NCBI GenBank assembly: GCA_013399305.1
Contig: VXAI01000049.1
Coordinates: forward strand, 2,720,425 to 2,784,424
DNA: 64,000 bases
Source of the DNA: Rostratula benghalensis
Lineage: Eukaryota > Chordata > Aves > Charadriiformes > Rostratulidae
Reading direction: 5' to 3'
Both the position numbers and the translations under genes were made by a program. Of this stretch, positions 12,473 through 24,143 are shown piece after piece; position 1 is the first letter of the stretch, and every line of letters begins with the position of its first letter. The notes under the pieces were generated by a model. It had not been told where the DNA came from. It saw only the letters and a list, made by a program, of their open reading frames with translations, and made no database searches.

Positions 12473-15207
12473 CATCTAGGTGCAATATAATCTCTACACT
12501 TCTTAAAATACTAATAGCTCTATCTTTGTAAGGAATGAAAAGAAGTATTTTTGGAAGGTTTGCAGATAATTTTTTGTCTTTCATGGGTATTGATTTTTAA
12601 AGCAAAAGCTTGTATGTGGTATGATAACTTTTTCATGTTACTGATTCAAGTAAATGTCAACAATTTCCTCATTTTAGAAAAACAACACTGAATTGGCTTT
12701 TGTTTGTGGAGTCAAATAACTTCCTGGAAAAACTTAATAATTATTGCAAGCTCCTGTGGTTTTGTTGTACAACACAGTACAGTGCAGCAGCTAACGAGGA
12801 CAAGAAGAGTGGTTGGAAAGCTAGCACTGACAGGCTGCGGGTGTAGGAAATTAAAGTTGGGAACTCCTTCATATTTCTCCTCTGGAGCTGGTCTGGGTTG
12901 GTTTGCTTTCAAGGCTCGTAGCCATCGTTAAAAGTTAAGGGTTGTCACACAGTGTCTGTGTTGGATTGGCTCCAGGGGTAGGCTTTGCCATCAGTGTGGT
13001 AAATGTTTTGGTTTTCACCTATCACAGCAAAAACCAGGTGATATGCAGTTCCTGTGAGCTACGCCTCATGACTGCCATGGACTGAGCTGACACAGTGACT
13101 GCTGGGGTGGCCTGGAGAAAGGAGAAGGTAGGGACTGTTGGGGTGACACCACGAGATGCTGTGGCCCCAGCCACCTGCCCAAAGCAGTCTGGGTCCGGTC
13201 CGGCGGCCTTTTTTGCAGGTGTACTGAGAACAGCATCTCTTCTGCCTGCCGGGTACTCTCCCTGCAGGCAGGTTTTGGTGTGCAGCCTCTGAGGCCAGCT
13301 CAGCCAGGTCAGTTCCTGGCATAACCCTGGGGATGAGTGATGCTTGGGAGTGCTGTGTACGTAGTTTGGGAAGTTTGCACAGCACATAGTGGTAATCAGC
13401 AATGTGCCAAATGCTCTTTCACAGGTCTGCTCTTACAGTTCTGTTAGTTCTAGCTATACCACTTTCTTTTTGTTCTAGTTTTTGTTAATGAGCTACGTGG
13501 CTTTCAGCTTTACCTGTTAATTATAACACCAGTTTGAGGACCTCTTTCAGTATGTGCTGTTCTTGTGAACAACCTAGAAAGGGGTTTCTCTTTGAGGACG
13601 CCGTAGAAGACCGAGAGACTGAGTTACGGCTAAATTAACCACGCATTTCGCATCTCCACTTGAACTAATATTTAGACCATTTTATGCTATCTAATGCTGT
13701 GAATTTGCTGTGATTCTCTGCAGAGAAGCTATTTCATGAAGCTCTGTGTATGGGGATTTTATGAGATCCTTCTTTTCCCTTCAGGACTGTCTTCCTGCGC
13801 TGTACAAATTGTGTAAACTTAACCCTTTTCCCACTTTGCTGGAGGGCTGGGGAGGCTGTGATTTTCATTCTGACTCAGCTGAGTGAAATTATTTCACATT
13901 GCAGTACTTGGCATTTCTCATGGAGACTGATTTCCTTGCTAGTATTTACTGTTCTCTTTTGACCTGTTTCAGCTGTGATGTCTTACAAAGCATGCTTCTT
14001 GAATTGCAATGAATGTGGAAGTTTGTCATTTATATAATTGAAATGCTTCTGAACTGTTAATTGTGGTGGCTGCAACTATTACATGCATGTAGTCAAAGCT
14101 GCTTTTCATTAACATTTTAGGTCTCCAAAAATAACACCAATGCCTCTCTAGGGATAAAAGATGTCGATTTCTGGTTTAGACTTAAGAAAATGCATAGGTG
14201 GCATATTAAGTTTTAGTTTGTTTTTAGTTGATACTGGAAGCTGTTGAAATTAGAACTGCTCATTGTTCCTTTCTATCTTTTGTTTTTAAAATTGATTGTG
14301 GATTTTGTTTCTATTTGCTTTTCCCTTCACACAAGCTATATGCGAGACTTAAGTTTGGAAGTGCTTTATGTCTGCACCAGCTGGTTTGACACACAGACTA
14401 ATCTGGTTCAAAAGTGGTCCCCGATTTGGGTCACAGATTTTGAGATCTGCTCATCATTCTTCTGAGGGAACACCACAGAATCTGTCATCTGGTGCCTTAT
14501 GAAGCCTGGTTTTGTATCACAAGGTAAAATAAGAGCTGTGAAACATCAGGTGGTTGTAACTTGTGGTCAGAAGAAAATTTGAGTGTAGAGAGGGAAGTAG
14601 TGTTGCCTTGCAGTGTCAGCTGCTGTGTATTTTGGGCAGCATCAGTAATGTGTGGTGGGTGGGCAGTAGTAGGGAGTAGCAATCAAGTGCAGTAGCTAAT
14701 TAAACTATGGGTGATATGGTAGCAGGAAAAGAACTAGACTGAGGGGAAGGGAAAGTATGATTTGGGAAGTCTTTTTAAAAAGCATTTAAACACAAACCAG
14801 TGTTCCATCTTTCAGAAAGAATAGATTATCCTTTGATAGAATAGGGGGTTTGAGAACAATGGAAAATATTATAGAGGCACTAACAAGCCACAAACCTTAC
14901 TGATGGTTGAAAGTGGGCACAGAAGTTTGAATAAAGTACCTTCCCACAGAACTAAGATTGCCCAGTCTGAATGGCCACAATAAGCCTGAGCTGGTTACAG
15001 GCCAGAAGACCAGGGTGTGCCATGAAGAAGGTGGCAAAATCAGAACACAAGTTGTGATGATGTAAGAATTTTTTCAGTGTGACGGTGGGAGAACTGGGTG
15101 CTGCTTAACTTCTGAGGAGCTAAGAGGACTTTGTGCTTTGGAGGTTCAAGGTCTCAACATTAATTTGAACATTGATCTTGTAGTATACAAGACTGTAGTT
15201 TCTTGAA

Positions 15208-15225
15208 TTTTTTTTTTTTTTTTTT
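15208..15225 (+). repeat. poly-T run
   Basis: Eighteen consecutive T. It could be the reverse of a retroposed poly-A tail, but no element body is recognised to its right. Confidence 0.9.
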
Positions 15226-16500
15226 AAATTGCATTTCAGTAATTATAAAGGCAGCAAATTCAGCAAGTCCTGTGTGGGGAACTACCAACTGCCCTTTGGT
15301 GGTACAGCCAGGTCGTCTGCATGACGTTTGCGTGGCAGCATATAAAGCTTGAATTTATAAGAAGAAAAGTCTCAGTAAAATAAAATACTGAGTCTAATTC
15401 TGAACAAATTTCTAAATTTACAGTACAGGATCTGTCACATATAAGCTAATCAGAGTGAAACCAGGAGGTATTGTCTCAGGAAATGCATGACACAGCTGCG
15501 TTAGTTGAATTGCCCTTAGAAGTCCCTCTTATGGCTTAATCTTGCTGATAACGCCTTATCTCTTGACCAGTCTGTTCAGAGACAGAAATAAGTGGAAAAG
15601 CAGATGAGTTGCTCTACGATCAAGCCAGCAGGTCTGTGATCTGTATTCACGGGGTAAATGGAAAACAGCCTTACAATAAGTATTTCTAATTTTGGCTAGT
15701 TATACCTCAGACTAAATAAACACTGACTTTTTTTCAATAGTTACTACAGTTCAAAAACATTTTGAAAATTAGGTTTAATTTGCAAGAATATTGTTTTCTA
15801 AATATGTCTTTTATCAGCCTCTCATCCTGATTAAAGAAATTATCACAGAGCCCTGCAGTAATGGACTGAGAGGTGATCTTTCTTAAAAGAACAAAGTGAT
15901 CAAAACATGAGTTGCTTCCAAGGCTCAAAAGAGATGGGAATTCATTTAATATGCTGTTGTCACAAATTCGGATAATTAAAAGCAGATCTAATGACAGTAA
16001 ATGATAGTTGAGAGAATTTAAGCTCTATAGTGCTGTATGGAGCTTTGAGGAGAGAGCAGTGTTGATGTTTGGATCCTCTCATGTGAAGATGAAGGTCTAC
16101 CTGAATTCCTGACTCCTTACACAATTCCAGCAGTGTTAATATTGCTCTGAGATAGGTCCAGATACCTGCACACAGGAAAATGCAACAAAACATCTTGCAA
16201 ATGATTTTGATTTTTGTCTGGCTCAAACACAGCTGCCACTAAATGGTTTTGTATTGCCTCATTAGAGACATTTCTTGAGTTGTGTGCTGTAGGCACACAC
16301 ATCCTACTTTAATAAAAATAATTTCAAGTTGATGGCTGCCTACGGCATCCTCAGTAGTATATGGAGATAAAGGTAACCGATTAATATCCCTGGTTTGATT
16401 TATTGGTGCTTGAAAATGCTGGATTATATTTTTTTATTATTATAATTAGCAGTCAGATCACTAACAAATCCCCAACAGCCTGCATGGTTTACTAGCTGGC

Positions 16501-16602
16501 TGAAAAAAAAAAGAAAAAAAAAGAAAAGTCAACAGAAAAAAAAGATAAATGTTTTGTCAGCATATTGGGCATCTTCTTAAAAAAAAAAATAAATAAATTC
16601 CA
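16501..16602 (+). repeat. A-rich low-complexity region
   Basis: Several A-runs of 8-11 bases are broken by single G, plus an AAATAAATAAAT stretch. Simple sequence just upstream of the strong splice-acceptor-like site at 16636. Confidence 0.8.
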
Positions 16603-18149
16603 TTATTTATTTCTAATAAATTACCTTTCTTGGCAGGTAAAAACCCTGTACAGAGTCTCTTTAGATTTCAGTCCCTAGTGACAATACTATTAAGGGAAAC
16701 AACTTTCAGCCATCTGGAAAGCACTGCATCCCACCTGTGCACACAGGGTGCAAGCCAAGGTTGGACAACCACACAAAGCCAGAGTCCTCTCCATGGCACT
16801 ACTGGAGCAGGAAGCATCACTGACTGGGCCAGGTCATCACCGTGACCTCCTGAGGATCATGAGGGGTTGAGGTAGTGGCTGTTTTGGGGTTTGGTTTCAT
16901 GTTTAAAGGAGCACATACTGCCTTTTCTCCCACCAGATGTTCTCCAGGCATCCATTCTAACCTGAATCATTCAATGGTTCAAAGATTTTAAAAGCTCTCA
17001 CTGAAAACATGGGTGTGCTTCTGCCGCGGGAGGTGGAGGGACAGAACAAGACATAATTTGCTCTTACTGCTTGAAAGAAAAAACCAATCCTCAACTGTTT
17101 TTACTGTCAAGATACTACTGTATCACATGCTTAAAGTTCCTTCACTGATGACGTAAATATTGTTATAACATGCTAAATAACTAATACATTTCTGTTCCAT
17201 TAGTGCTGAATTTGCTCCCAAAATTCAAGTTAGCAGCTGTAAAATTAACTGCATGGTGTACGTCATGCGGTTTGACATCAGTCTTAAAGACTTCTCTAGA
17301 TTTATAATACCAAGTGATAGAAATATTTACTAATACTTCTGATAGTTGTAATAATTTCTCATTATCATTTGTCATCATTTTGCAACGCAGTAACTGAATG
17401 GGAGCAACCCCATATAGCTGTTGCCATTAAAAGATCATTTGCCAGCAGCAGCACATGGTGTTGTGTAGGTTGGTTCCCAGGCTAACACCAAACACTAAAT
17501 ACAGTAGCTCACATGACATTGAACACTCCCTGGTGGGAGCTGGTGCGCTCTTAATGACACCCGTTACTCGTTACACCTACTTTACTCACTATGAATCTTG
17601 GAGATGTTCTCCTTTTTCAGAAACAATAGTCTAGCCTGCAGCTCAGTAATGCTTCAGGTCTGATTGGAGCTAGGGTCTCTCATTAAACTTGTCTTTGTTG
17701 CAAGCACTTTCAGAGATAATCTTCCAGTTTTTGTCAGTTGGTGAGGCAGGAACTGGTTCATCCCTGGGAAGCTAAGGAGACAACGGCTTCTGTCCCATTT
17801 CTGGTAACATTTGCAGGGAAGGAATCATTGCTGTAGTTTCTTGGCTGGGTAAGCTACTGTTATCCATGTTAAAACTGTTCTGTGCTGCTGCCCATCCTGG
17901 AGGTGCTGGTCATTTGGAACAGAATGTGAGAGTTGCTTTCTGGGCCACTGGAATTGGTGCAGTACTGGAAACTGATGGAGTAGAGCAGTTGTTTCTGTTG
18001 AAGAGAGTAAAATCACTGGAGTAATTTTGTTGTACATGCGTGCGTGTGTAGAATAGGAATCTGAATATGCTCATCTTAGTTGGTACTGTTTTGTCTTTTA
18101 CTTCTATACTCTCTAAATCACTTGAAATTTGTGACTATTTATTTAGTCT

Positions 18150-18290
18150 CATAATCCCCTTGTGTGTAATTGAGTATCCCCATTTCACAGATAAGGTACT
18201 AATTGATTTCCTCGCATTATGCAGGGAATTTGGCAGAGCAGAGAGTTGAACGTGTGTCTCTAGAGCCTGAGATTCCTGTAGTACTTACTC
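18150..18290 (+). mobile_element. MIR/CORE-SINE-like remnant
   Basis: The segment contains ATCCCCATTTCACAGATAAGG followed, at the expected spacing, by a GGCAGAGCAGAGAGTTGAACG-like block and AGAGCCTGAGATTCC. This order matches the 3' half of MIR-type SINEs (a CCCCATTTTACAGATGAGG block, then GGCAGAGC..GGATTCGAACC, then CAGAGCC). It is heavily diverged, as expected for an ancient amniote insertion. The CACAG here resembles a splice acceptor but is part of the repeat. Confidence 0.65.
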
Positions 18291-20571
18291 GGCCATATTC
18301 TTTTTCTGAGTCTCTCCCTTTCCCCCCATTTTGTTCCTCTCCTGGTTTTTTTCCACTTTTGAGAAGTGTGCCCTGCACTGTAGAGGGCAGATATAGCCTC
18401 TGAATATAGATGTCAGTTTAGAAATGCATCTTAAATAAAAATCCAATCTGGACACACAGAGGGTACCACTCCAAGGAGAAGGATGGGTAGTAATGGATGT
18501 CAAAGGACAGGGACAGAGCTCTGCATCGGTTTGCGTCACTTGATGGGCTCTGGATCCCTGCTGTTTGCAAGCAGGATTGCGTAATAATAAAACCAAAGAC
18601 CTCTAATAATGGGTCAGTGTTTTTCACCTTAAAATGCTTGGTTGTTTTCTTGCTACCCTTTCTCCAGAAAAACTACTTACGATGGAGACATATTCAATGG
18701 TTGGTATTTGAAAAAATAAATCTTTTTGTTAAGAGCTACTACTGAGTTATGAGTATTGCAAATCTCTGGGATTGACTAAATATGAATTACAATAGTGGTC
18801 ACTGATACCATGTTCTGACAGATACCAAAACTAGAGATTTTCTTCCAGTGCTTTAGAATAAATAAAGCAGAAGTTATTTTTCTTTTACTTACCACCATTA
18901 AAAAAAAAAAAAGAAGTTACAGGGAAACAATTGCTGTTACAGAAGTGTTAAGCCTTGCGTTGATGTAGTCTCTAATTCGGACTACATATATTTTTAAGGC
19001 TGTAATATTTCCTAATATTTATTAGAAATCATTATTTTAGAGTTATAAAACATGTATGCTCTTTTTCCTAAGAGGCCAAAATGGCTACAGGTCTTTCAAG
19101 TTAAATACTGTACATAATTAGATAATTTTAAAAATGCATCTTATTTACCCAGAAGTGATTCCAGTCTCTTGACAACACACAAATAAGGCAGATAATTTTT
19201 TTCAGTGTGTACTTACAAAGCTGCCTAGCCTTTCAGTCAATATGTAGTATGGTGGCTTGCACAAATATGTACTTTACTATATTTAAGCTGTAACTTGCAG
19301 CCTGTGAATATGAGCTGGGAAGCCCTCACTGGAGCTAATACTGCTATGTATGTTTAATTATAAATGTAGAAACCAGCTTTCAAAACACTCAAACATATCT
19401 GTCTTAACAGCAGCATGAATCTTGTTTTATAATTACAGTATTTGAGTAGGGGACACAGTAGCTCAAACCCCACCGTTTAAAACAAATAGATCTTTGTGCA
19501 GGAAGTCTGTTCTGACCCTTTCTTTGTGGGTCACTGGAGTAAGAGCTGTTTTCCTTTACTCTGCTTGTTTGAACCCTTCGCACAGTACTCGAGATTGCTC
19601 CTATGGTTATGTTTTGCTGTGCTTTGCCTGGCTTCTCTTGATTGTTTTTTTTTATTCTGCCACCAGTCATGCCAGTCAGTCAACCCACTCCAGAAACTTC
19701 AAGTAATTGTCACAGTCTCTATAGTCTCCTCATTTTTAGTTCTTTGGCCTCTGCTGGATGCAGGTGTTTATCTGCATCTGCAGAATTTGCTGTCTTTTTT
19801 TGCTATGGGGCTCAAGAAATGCCACCATCATAATCTCACATGGAATTGAGGATAAGAAAATAGCCAGAGAACCTGAGATTGGGATTTGGTTATAAACTAG
19901 CACAAAAGATGAACATACTGGGATAGTCTTTTCCCGATAAAAAGATTTTCCTTGAAAAATAGAGGAGTCATGCTTCTTACTGTTTCTGCATATGGATATA
20001 TCCTAGGAGCAGATAAACCACAAGAGGACTCATTCTGTTTAACTAGTACAATGCTCTGAATTTTTGTTCTCCACTGAACCATGTGGAAGTCAAATCACCA
20101 CGTGCGCTAGCTAATATGTGGTTTGAGCTCTATTCACCCTTTGCAGAACGTGCAAAACCAGCGTTTGTAACAGCTCTCTAAGAAGGAGAAAAATCCCAGC
20201 GTAGTGAAGTGCAGCCGCGGCGAAACGCAGCGCTGTTTCTCTGCTCAGAAGCGGGGCTGGGTTAATGAATGCCTTCACTCTGACATCACCTCATGCTCAC
20301 AGCCCCGCGCTTGCAGGAAGACCTGCGAGTCCACGTGTGGCTCTTTGTCTGTGCTGATGTACGACTCCGTGCTGCACAGGTTCTGGGGGGGTCTTTGGCT
20401 TCTTAGCACTGCCTTGGCTGCGTGTGTGCGTGTGGGCAATGTGCCCTGGAGTCGGTGGAAGGAGAGCGGTTTCCTCCTCCCTGCAGTGGATTCATCTGGC
20501 ACGGCGGAGGCCAGAGTGAAGAACTGTTCCCTAGAACCTACCCTGCGCTCCTGCTTCCTTAGCTCCAGGCC
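18291..20571. other. noncoding stretch
   Basis: Unique AT-rich DNA with a 13-base A-run at 18900-18912. From about 20200 the sequence becomes GC- and CpG-richer (listed separately). Open frames of 60-150 codons on either strand show no domain and no supported splice structure. Confidence 0.55.
20205..20530. other. CpG-enriched segment
   Basis: About twenty CG dinucleotides fall in some 325 bases, starting with a GCCGCGGCG core near 20214, against a CpG-poor background. Open frames run on both strands through it (152 codons + and 115 codons -), which is what raised GC produces by chance. Possible weak promoter or an old unmethylated element. No TATA box was seen in a fitting place. Confidence 0.35.
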
Positions 20572-20865
20572 ATTGCTCCTTGTCCTGCTATCTTCTGAGA
20601 CCAGAGAATTCCCTTCCTTCATTTATATTATTACCTTGAAGGTATTTATAGACTGTGATTGAGGCCCCCTGAGTCTTCTCTCTTTGAGACTATGTAAGTT
20701 TAGCTCCCGCAGTCTCTCCTCACACATCTTACCCTCTAATTCCTCTATTGCCTCTTTATATTTTTCTCTAATATTTTAAACACTTTTCCTAAACTCCAAG
20801 CACCTAAGCCAGCTGTAGTGTATCACTAAGCAGGGTGATGCTATTAATGCCTACCTAATATTCAC
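20572..20865 (-). mobile_element. old CR1-family LINE fragment, reverse orientation
   Basis: Read on the + strand the segment carries the reverse complement of a conserved CR1 region: CTCCTTGTCCTG, then a TTATAGA block, then CCCCCTGAGTCTTCTCTC and TTTAGCTCCCGCAGTCTCTC followed by CTCAC. That order corresponds to the CR1 stretch coding the end of the reverse transcriptase region. It has many substitutions and small indels and no open frame, so it is an ancient dead copy. The end toward 20865 is uncertain. Confidence 0.75.
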
Positions 20866-23829
20866 TTTCCCTGTAATTCATCCAAGACAAACACTGGCTT
20901 GTGCCTTGCAAAAAATATCACGTGCTCCCATTTTGTCGACTGCTATCAAATATTAAATCTTTTCTTCTGCCTCTGTGTATCTTATACACAGTGCTACTGC
21001 TGTTTGGTTCTACTTTTGTAGCTATAATTGATGCTTTAAGCATTTTTTTTCTTACTGGTCTCAATTTGCTTCTGCTACTTTTTTTTTTTCTAATTTGACC
21101 TTAATCATTACTGTTTTAGGCCATCCTCTGCCTGTCTAAGTGTGGACAACATGTAGAGTCCACAATATCCACAGATGACTATGTAGTGACAAATACACGT
21201 CACTTCTCAAAAGTGGGAACAGCTTTCATCACAAATACCTGCATAGAGTGTCTAAGAAATGAAAACTCATCCATGCCGCTAAGAATTCATCTGCCCACCC
21301 GCTGCTTTGCCCACAGGTTTGAAAAGTTGAGAAGCTGATACTACTTTTACAAGCTACACACAAGAGGCTGAAGACAGAGGAATGAATCATCACTTTCTTT
21401 AATCTGCTGGGTCCTTTACGACAGAAGCTGAATATTCAATGTAAAGACGTGATTCTCCATGATACTGGTAGGTCTTAGGAATCTTTCTTCCAGCAGGATA
21501 TTAAATATCATACTGATATTGAATGTGCTAAGCACTGTGGATCAGCTGCAGTAGGAGAACTGATGCTGTAAGAGGAATGATGGTGAGCACCATGCTAAAA
21601 GAACTTTTACTGATACTGGGCAGGTTTCCTGAAGGGATCTGCTGCATTCCCTATTGTCCTTGTAGCCTAATGTGTCCAGTGCATGGGACAGAGCATTGCC
21701 CCTTGTGTCATACTTGTAGATAAGCACTAGGCCTTTCAGTTAATTTCTGATAATTGAAAAAAAAATTCAAGACTGGCTTGGTGAGAAAAGCAATTGAACT
21801 GGTGGTGGCTTAGAATAAAAGTGGGCTTGTGGTAGCAGCAGCTGTAGTGGGTGTTTTATTATATTGAATAGGGTAAAGATGTCCTATTGACATATTGAGA
21901 GAAAAACTCAGGATCTTCAGAAATTGCAGGGCTGAAATTGCATGAAAACTAGTAAGAAAAAAAAGGTAAAAAGGTTTAAAAAGAGCAGGGCTGTCCCTTT
22001 GGTAAATCTGCACATCCTGCAAAACAGCGTTAGGATGCAAGTTCAAAAGGTTGGTCACTTGGGCTGTCTCTGGTGACCTGAGGGACAGGGGCAAGGCATG
22101 CTGAAGTATTTCTCTTTCCAAATGCAAGAATGCAGAACTTTGGTAATCATCTAGTTGGTGTTTTGATGACCAGATGCTTAGTTTCTGCCATTTGAACTTA
22201 TTAGATGCCCACAACGTTCTGGTGGGGTGGAGGAAAGCATTCACCCTGGCTGCTACAGACAATTTCCAAAGACAATGAGAGTGAGAATCGACAAATGTCG
22301 ATGGTACCAGCTTTGTCACTTCACCAATCTGTTGGTCTGTTGTACTTAGATGCTAATCAGTTGGTCTAGTAGTAATTTAAATCACTGGATTTAAAAATAT
22401 GCTTTCACTAAATGCTTTTTTCACCTTACTATTTGTCTGTCAGCATGAGATCATTATCTCCTGGTAAGGTTCTGTTCCGTTGACATTATCTCTTAATTAT
22501 ATTAAAGGGAAAGAAGAAAACCTAATATTTTACTGTTCAGGAATAATTTCTAAAACTATAATTTAGTTGTGAAGGACTGTGTCAATAAAGCAGAGGGGGG
22601 AAGCTCCTCTGATTCAGTGTAATTGCTTTAGTAAGGAAAATGGATTATGCCTCTTAATCTGGTAAATCAATCCTCATAGAATTGGCACAAACGTTATAAT
22701 CTTCCCTGTCTGAACCTGCTCTTTTGGTTGATAACTGCAGGGAATGGGCAAAGTTGGGCGGGTGGTTGCTGAACTGGTGTCACTAGAACTGCTCTGACAC
22801 CAGATGTATGGGGCTGGTCTCTCGGTTCACTTAGTTCGGTGGCACCTTCCATTACTTTTCACTGCCAATACAAGTCATAGTCACAAACAGCTTAGTTTTT
22901 TAAAGACTAAGCTGTTTTCAGCAGATCCTACAATTGCAAGCTAAATATTTAAGATAATCCCTGCAATGAATTTATATATCAAATAGGAATAAAAAAAAAA
23001 GGACAAACTTTAGAATTAAGCTCACCCATACCAGAGCAGTGGTATTAATTACTTGGTTCAACTGGGGGACAGCTGATAGGGAATTGACCTTTTTCCTGTT
23101 ACTCTGTTTTAAATCCTGCTCACTACTGACAGCCACCCGTTTAATTGCTGTTGAGTGCAAACAGAAAGGAATTTGCATGCATTCCTCAGAAAGAAAATGC
23201 TATAAGGATGTACTCAGGTTGGGGGTGGAGGGAAATGTACTACCTAAGAACCAGTCTTGATTTCATACTTGGGGATGAATTGAGTTCTGCACATGAATTA
23301 GGACTGACCAACCTGTCTTTTATGCGTGAATAATACCATGTTTTTATAATTAAAAAAGCCCTCCCTTTAAACTAGAGACTAAATTCAGTTTACAGATTAA
23401 AATTAATTAAGCACATGTCTTTCAGAACATTAAGTTCCCCAGGCCAGATGATTTTCCCCCCTCCCAGTCTTGTTGAGAATGGTAAAACAGAATCCTCTAA
23501 TCTGACCTGTTAAAAGAATATTTATAATCTGTGCAAAGGAACAAAGGACATACTTTTGGATTATTCTTGATAAGTGAAGCTTTCTGCAGAAGCTTAATTA
23601 ATGTTTTTTCCTCAGATCATTTTGTGTAAAAATGCTTTCTTCCAAACTGTCTGCCACCTCTGACTGGTCTGAAAAAAGGAGAGAGGATAAAAAACTTCGT
23701 TGGATATTTTTGTTGGCTTGATTGTTGGTGGTTTTGGAGTTTTTTTGAACAGAAGCTACATCTCAAAACAGCCACCAACTCTGTTCCAACATCAATGTCT
23801 CCAAACTGGTCATACCACATCAAAGGACA
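20866..23829. other. noncoding stretch
   Basis: Unique sequence with no supported gene. It contains the hairpin at 22885-22917, listed separately. A minus-strand open frame of 169 codons (21810-22319) has no recognisable domain and is read as chance. Confidence 0.55.
22885..22917. repeat. perfect 12-bp inverted repeat (hairpin)
   Basis: AAACAGCTTAGT (22885-22896) is followed after nine bases by its exact reverse complement ACTAAGCTGTTT (22906-22917). The arms can form a hairpin on either strand. It has no terminator context, being eukaryotic nuclear DNA. It could be a relic of a short inverted-repeat element or a chance cruciform. Confidence 0.85.
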
Positions 23830-24143
23830 CTAAGGGAGCCTACAGGAGAGCTGGAGAGGGACTCTCTCAGGGAGTGTAGCGACAGGACAAGGGGTAATAG
23901 TTTTAAATTGAAAGAGGGGAGATTTAGATTAGATACCAGAAAGAAATTCTTCACTGTGAAGGTGGTGAGGCGCTGGAACAGGTTGCCCAGGGAAGCTGTG
24001 GCTGCCCCATCCCTGGGGGGGTTCAAGGCCAGGCTGGATGGGGCTTTGAGCAACCTGCTCTGGTGAGAGGTGTCCCTGCCCAGGGAAGGCCATGATGATT
24101 TTTAAGGTCCCTTCCAAGTCTAAACATGCTATGATTCTGTGAT
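23830..24143 (+). mobile_element. CR1 LINE, 3' fragment
   Basis: About 310 bases match the 3' end of avian CR1 elements. The recognisable blocks in order are AGCTGGAGAGGGACTCT, GACAGGACAAGGGGTAATAG, GAAGAAATTCTTCACTGTGA-like sequence, GGTGAGGCGCTGGAACAGG, CAAGGCCAGGCTGGATGGGG and a terminal AAGGTCCCTTCCAA block ending ATGATTCTGTGAT. It is 5'-truncated, as most CR1 copies are, and contains only the untranslated 3' part plus remnants, so it encodes nothing functional. Divergence is moderate. This element is the main evidence that the window is avian. Confidence 0.95.

Larger units (their letters stand above)
10046..18149. other. noncoding stretch with simple repeats
   Basis: No gene is supported with confidence. 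The stretch holds the TG-rich and TA repeats at 12.2-12.5 kb, an 18-base T-run at 15208-15225 and A-rich tracts at 16501-16602. A strong acceptor ending GGCAG at 16636 is followed by about 200 open bases (one frame, + strand), but only weak donors end it, so it is noted as a finding and not called. Confidence 0.55.

Noticed and set aside
18178..18250. Splice-acceptor-like CATTTCACAG
   Set aside because: It is part of a MIR-like repeat block, whose consensus contains this sequence.
20204..20662. 152-codon + frame overlapping a 115-codon - frame
   Set aside because: Both strands are open because CpG/GC is raised; the 3' part lies in an old CR1 fragment.
21810..22319. 169-codon open frame on the - strand
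   Set aside because: No domain and no acceptor/donor pair that would make it an exon; treated as chance.
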